Assembly: GCA_009746045.1 (NCBI GenBank)
Contig: RPFO01000406.1
Location: 1,656,030 to 1,720,029, forward strand
Source of the DNA: Mesostigma viride
Taxonomy: Eukaryota; Streptophyta; Mesostigmatophyceae; Mesostigmatales; Mesostigmataceae
Direction of reading: 5' to 3'
Length of the DNA stretch: 64,000 bases
Part shown: one piece after another, positions 61,634-64,000 of the stretch
Layout of the letters: each line of letters starts with the position of its first letter
How positions within the stretch are numbered: the first letter of the stretch is position 1
Notes under the pieces: generated by a model
What the model was told of the DNA's origin: nothing
Seen by the model: the letters and a program-made list of their open reading frames with translations, nothing else
Database searches by the model: none
Translations under genes and position numbers: made by a program

Positions 61634-63785
61634 ACCGCGAGATGAACCCACATCACACCCATGCAAGCAACAACAAGACCGCGAGATGAACCCACATCAC
61701 ATCCATGCAAGCAACAACAAGACCGCGAGATGAACCCACATCACACCCATGCAAGCAACAACAAGACCGCGAGATGAACCCACATCACACCCATGCAAGC
61801 AACAACAAGACCGCGAGATGAACCCACATCACACCCATGCAAGCAACAACAAGACCGCGAGATGAACCCACATCACATCCATGCAAGCAACAACAAGACC
61901 GCGAGATGAACCCACATCACACCCATGCAAGCAACAACAAGACCGCGAGATGAACCCACATCACATCCATGCAAGCAATAACAAGACCGCGAGATGAACC
62001 CACATCACACCCATGCAAGCAACAACAAGACCGCGAGATGAACCCACATCACATCCATGCAAGCAACAACAAGACCGCGAGATGAACCCACATCACATCC
62101 ATGCAAGCAACAACAAGACCGCGAGATGAACCCACATCACACCCATGCAAGCAACAACAAGACCGCGAGATGAACCCACATCACATCCATGCAAGCAACA
62201 ACAAGACCGCGAGATGAACCCACATCACATCCATGCAAGCAACAACAAGACCGCGAGATGAACCCACATCACATCCATGCAAGCAACAACAAGACCGCGA
62301 GATGAACCCACATCACACCCATGCAAGCAACAACAAGACCGCGAGATGAACCCACATCACACCCATGCAAGCAACAACAAGACCGCGAGATGAACCCACA
62401 TCACATCCATGCAAGCAACAACAAGACCGCGAGATGAACCCACATCACACCCATGCAAGCAACAACAAGACCGCGAGATGAACCCACATCACATCCATGC
62501 AAGCAACAACAAGACCGCGAGATGAACCCACATCACACCCATGCAAGCAACAACAAGACCGCGAGATGAACCCACATCACATCCATGCAAGCAACAACAA
62601 GACCGCGAGATGAACCCACATCACACCCATGCAAGCAACAACAAGACCGCGAGATGAACCCACATCACATCCATGCAAGCAACAACAAGACCGCGAGATG
62701 AACCCACATCACATCCATGCAAGCAACAACAAGACCGCGAGATGAACCCACATCACATCCATGCAAGCAACAACAAGACCGCGAGATGAACCCACATCAC
62801 ATCCATGCAAGCAAGAACAAGACCGCGAGATGAACCCACATCACACCCATGCAAGCAACAACAAGACCGCGAGATGAACCCACATCACATCCATGCAAGC
62901 AACAACAAGACCGCGAGATGAACCCACATCACACCCATGCAAGCAACAACAAGACCGCGAGATGAACCCACATCACATCCATGCAAGCAACAACAAGACC
63001 GCGAGATGAACCCACATCACATCCATGCAAGCAACAACAAGACCGCGAGATGAACCCACATCACACCCATGCAAGCAACAACAAGACCGCGAGATGAACC
63101 CACATCACATCCATGCAAGCAACAACAAGACCGCGAGATGAACCCACATCACACCCATGCAAGCAACAACAAGACCGCGAGATGAACCCACATCACACCC
63201 ATGCAAGCAACAACAAGACCGCGAGATGAACCCACATCACATCCATGCAAGCAACAACAAGACCGCGAGATGAACCCACATCACATCCATGCAAGCAACA
63301 ACAAGACCGCGAGATGAACCCACATCACACCCATGCAAGCAACAACAAGACCGCGAGATGAACCCACATCACATCCATGCAAGCAACAACAAGACCGCGA
63401 GATGAACCCACATCACACCCATGCAAGCAACAACAAGACCGCGAGATGAACCCACATCACATCCATGCAAGCAACAACAAGACCGCGAGATGAACCCACA
63501 TCACATCCATGCAAGCAACAACAAGACCGCGAGATGAACCCACATCACACCCATGCAAGCAACAACAAGACCGCGAGATGAACCCACATCACATCCATGC
63601 AAGCAACAACAAGACCGCGAGATGAACCCACATCACATCCATGCAAGCAACAACAAGACCGCGAGATGAACCCACATCACATCCATGCAAGCAACAACAA
63701 GACCGCGAGATGAACCCACATCACATCCATGCAAGCAACAACAAGACCGCGAGATGAACCCACATCACACCCATGCAAGCAATAA
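61634..63785 (+). repeat. 44-bp minisatellite, about 49 units
   Basis: The unit contains CGCGAGATGAACCCACATCA, CA(C/T)CCATGCAAG, CAACAACAAGAC. The period is exactly 44 (for example GCGAG at 61637 and 61681). Units are near-identical; most differ only at a C/T position in CACACCC versus CACATCC, in an irregular order. Since 44 is not a multiple of 3 and stops occur, it is not coding. Confidence 0.95.
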
Positions 63786-64000
63786 CGACCCCCCACATAG
63801 CAGATGCTCAAAATGAATACCGCCTGGAATGTGCACACCGCCACACCCGTCATGCGGGCAACGGACCCCTCGACGTGGAGCCGCAAAGGATGAAGCAGCA
63901 AAGGAAACGGGGTCGCCTCCGCCGTGCATTGAAGGGGAAAAGAGGGCGCCTGCCACCATTCCCTCGGGCAGCAAGAGCGAGCTCAGGTGTTTCCCTGAGC
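63786..64000. other. Unique sequence right of the minisatellite
   Basis: No gene is recognised. Overlapping minus-strand frames near 63765-63974 continue from the repeat and carry no motif. Confidence 0.4.

Noticed and set aside
61634-63785. CRISPR array
   Set aside because: Units are contiguous 44-mers without unique spacers, in a eukaryotic retroelement context.

Overview
This looks like nuclear DNA of a GC-rich, repeat-laden eukaryote, most likely a unicellular green (prasinophyte-like) or related alga. The reasons are two apparently intronless host genes (a GT29 sialyltransferase-like protein and a TPR protein), an algal/plant-style Ty3/Gypsy element, LINEs with a restriction-like endonuclease, and no bacterial gene organisation. 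The taxon is inferred from general character, not from a marker gene.

Layout. 1-1.6 kb: no supported gene. 1.6-7.7 kb: a decayed Ty3/Gypsy LTR retrotransposon on the minus strand, with an extra small ORF before gag. 8.8-31.9 kb: a dense nest of non-LTR retrotransposons in three layers. Layer 1 is elements whose only ORF is an L1-ORF1p-like RNA-binding protein (called A, B, C here). Layer 2 is RTE-like reverse-transcriptase LINE fragments (RT-I, RT-II, RT-III). Layer 3 is R2/Dualen-like LINEs with a CCHC plus PD-(D/E)XK endonuclease tail. SINE-like pieces are mixed in, and many insertions are delimited by direct target-site duplications (TSDs). 31.9-42 kb: mostly single-copy DNA with the GT29 gene (34454-35845, minus). 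42-44.6 kb: more LINE pieces. 45.4-47.3 kb: TPR gene with a 31-unit hexanucleotide repeat. 49.7-53.4 kb: a BED-zinc-finger reading frame broken by two RT-II LINE insertions, one holding the best RT copy. 54.2-60.8 kb: a 379-bp pentanucleotide tail array, then an RT-III LINE split by a 1.7-kb unknown insertion and by an ORF1-C element that itself carries a CACTA-type DNA transposon. 61.6-63.8 kb: a 44-bp minisatellite of about 49 units.

The main biological signal is that RT-encoding fragments, ORF1-only elements and a SINE-like repeat end in the same kinds of 3'-terminal stem-loop followed by (TTAA)n or (AATTT)n tails. In one class the loop-proximal stem is CTCC-C(A/C)AC-GGAG, with the next base pair seen as A-T, C-G, T-A and G-C in different copies. 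This covariation implies a selected RNA structure, probably the priming signal read by a shared reverse transcriptase. A complete TSD-flanked A element carries ORF1 only. This suggests a split (bipartite) LINE system, or one parasitised by HAL1-like ORF1 elements. All RT copies here are 5'-truncated, so the full autonomous element is not seen.
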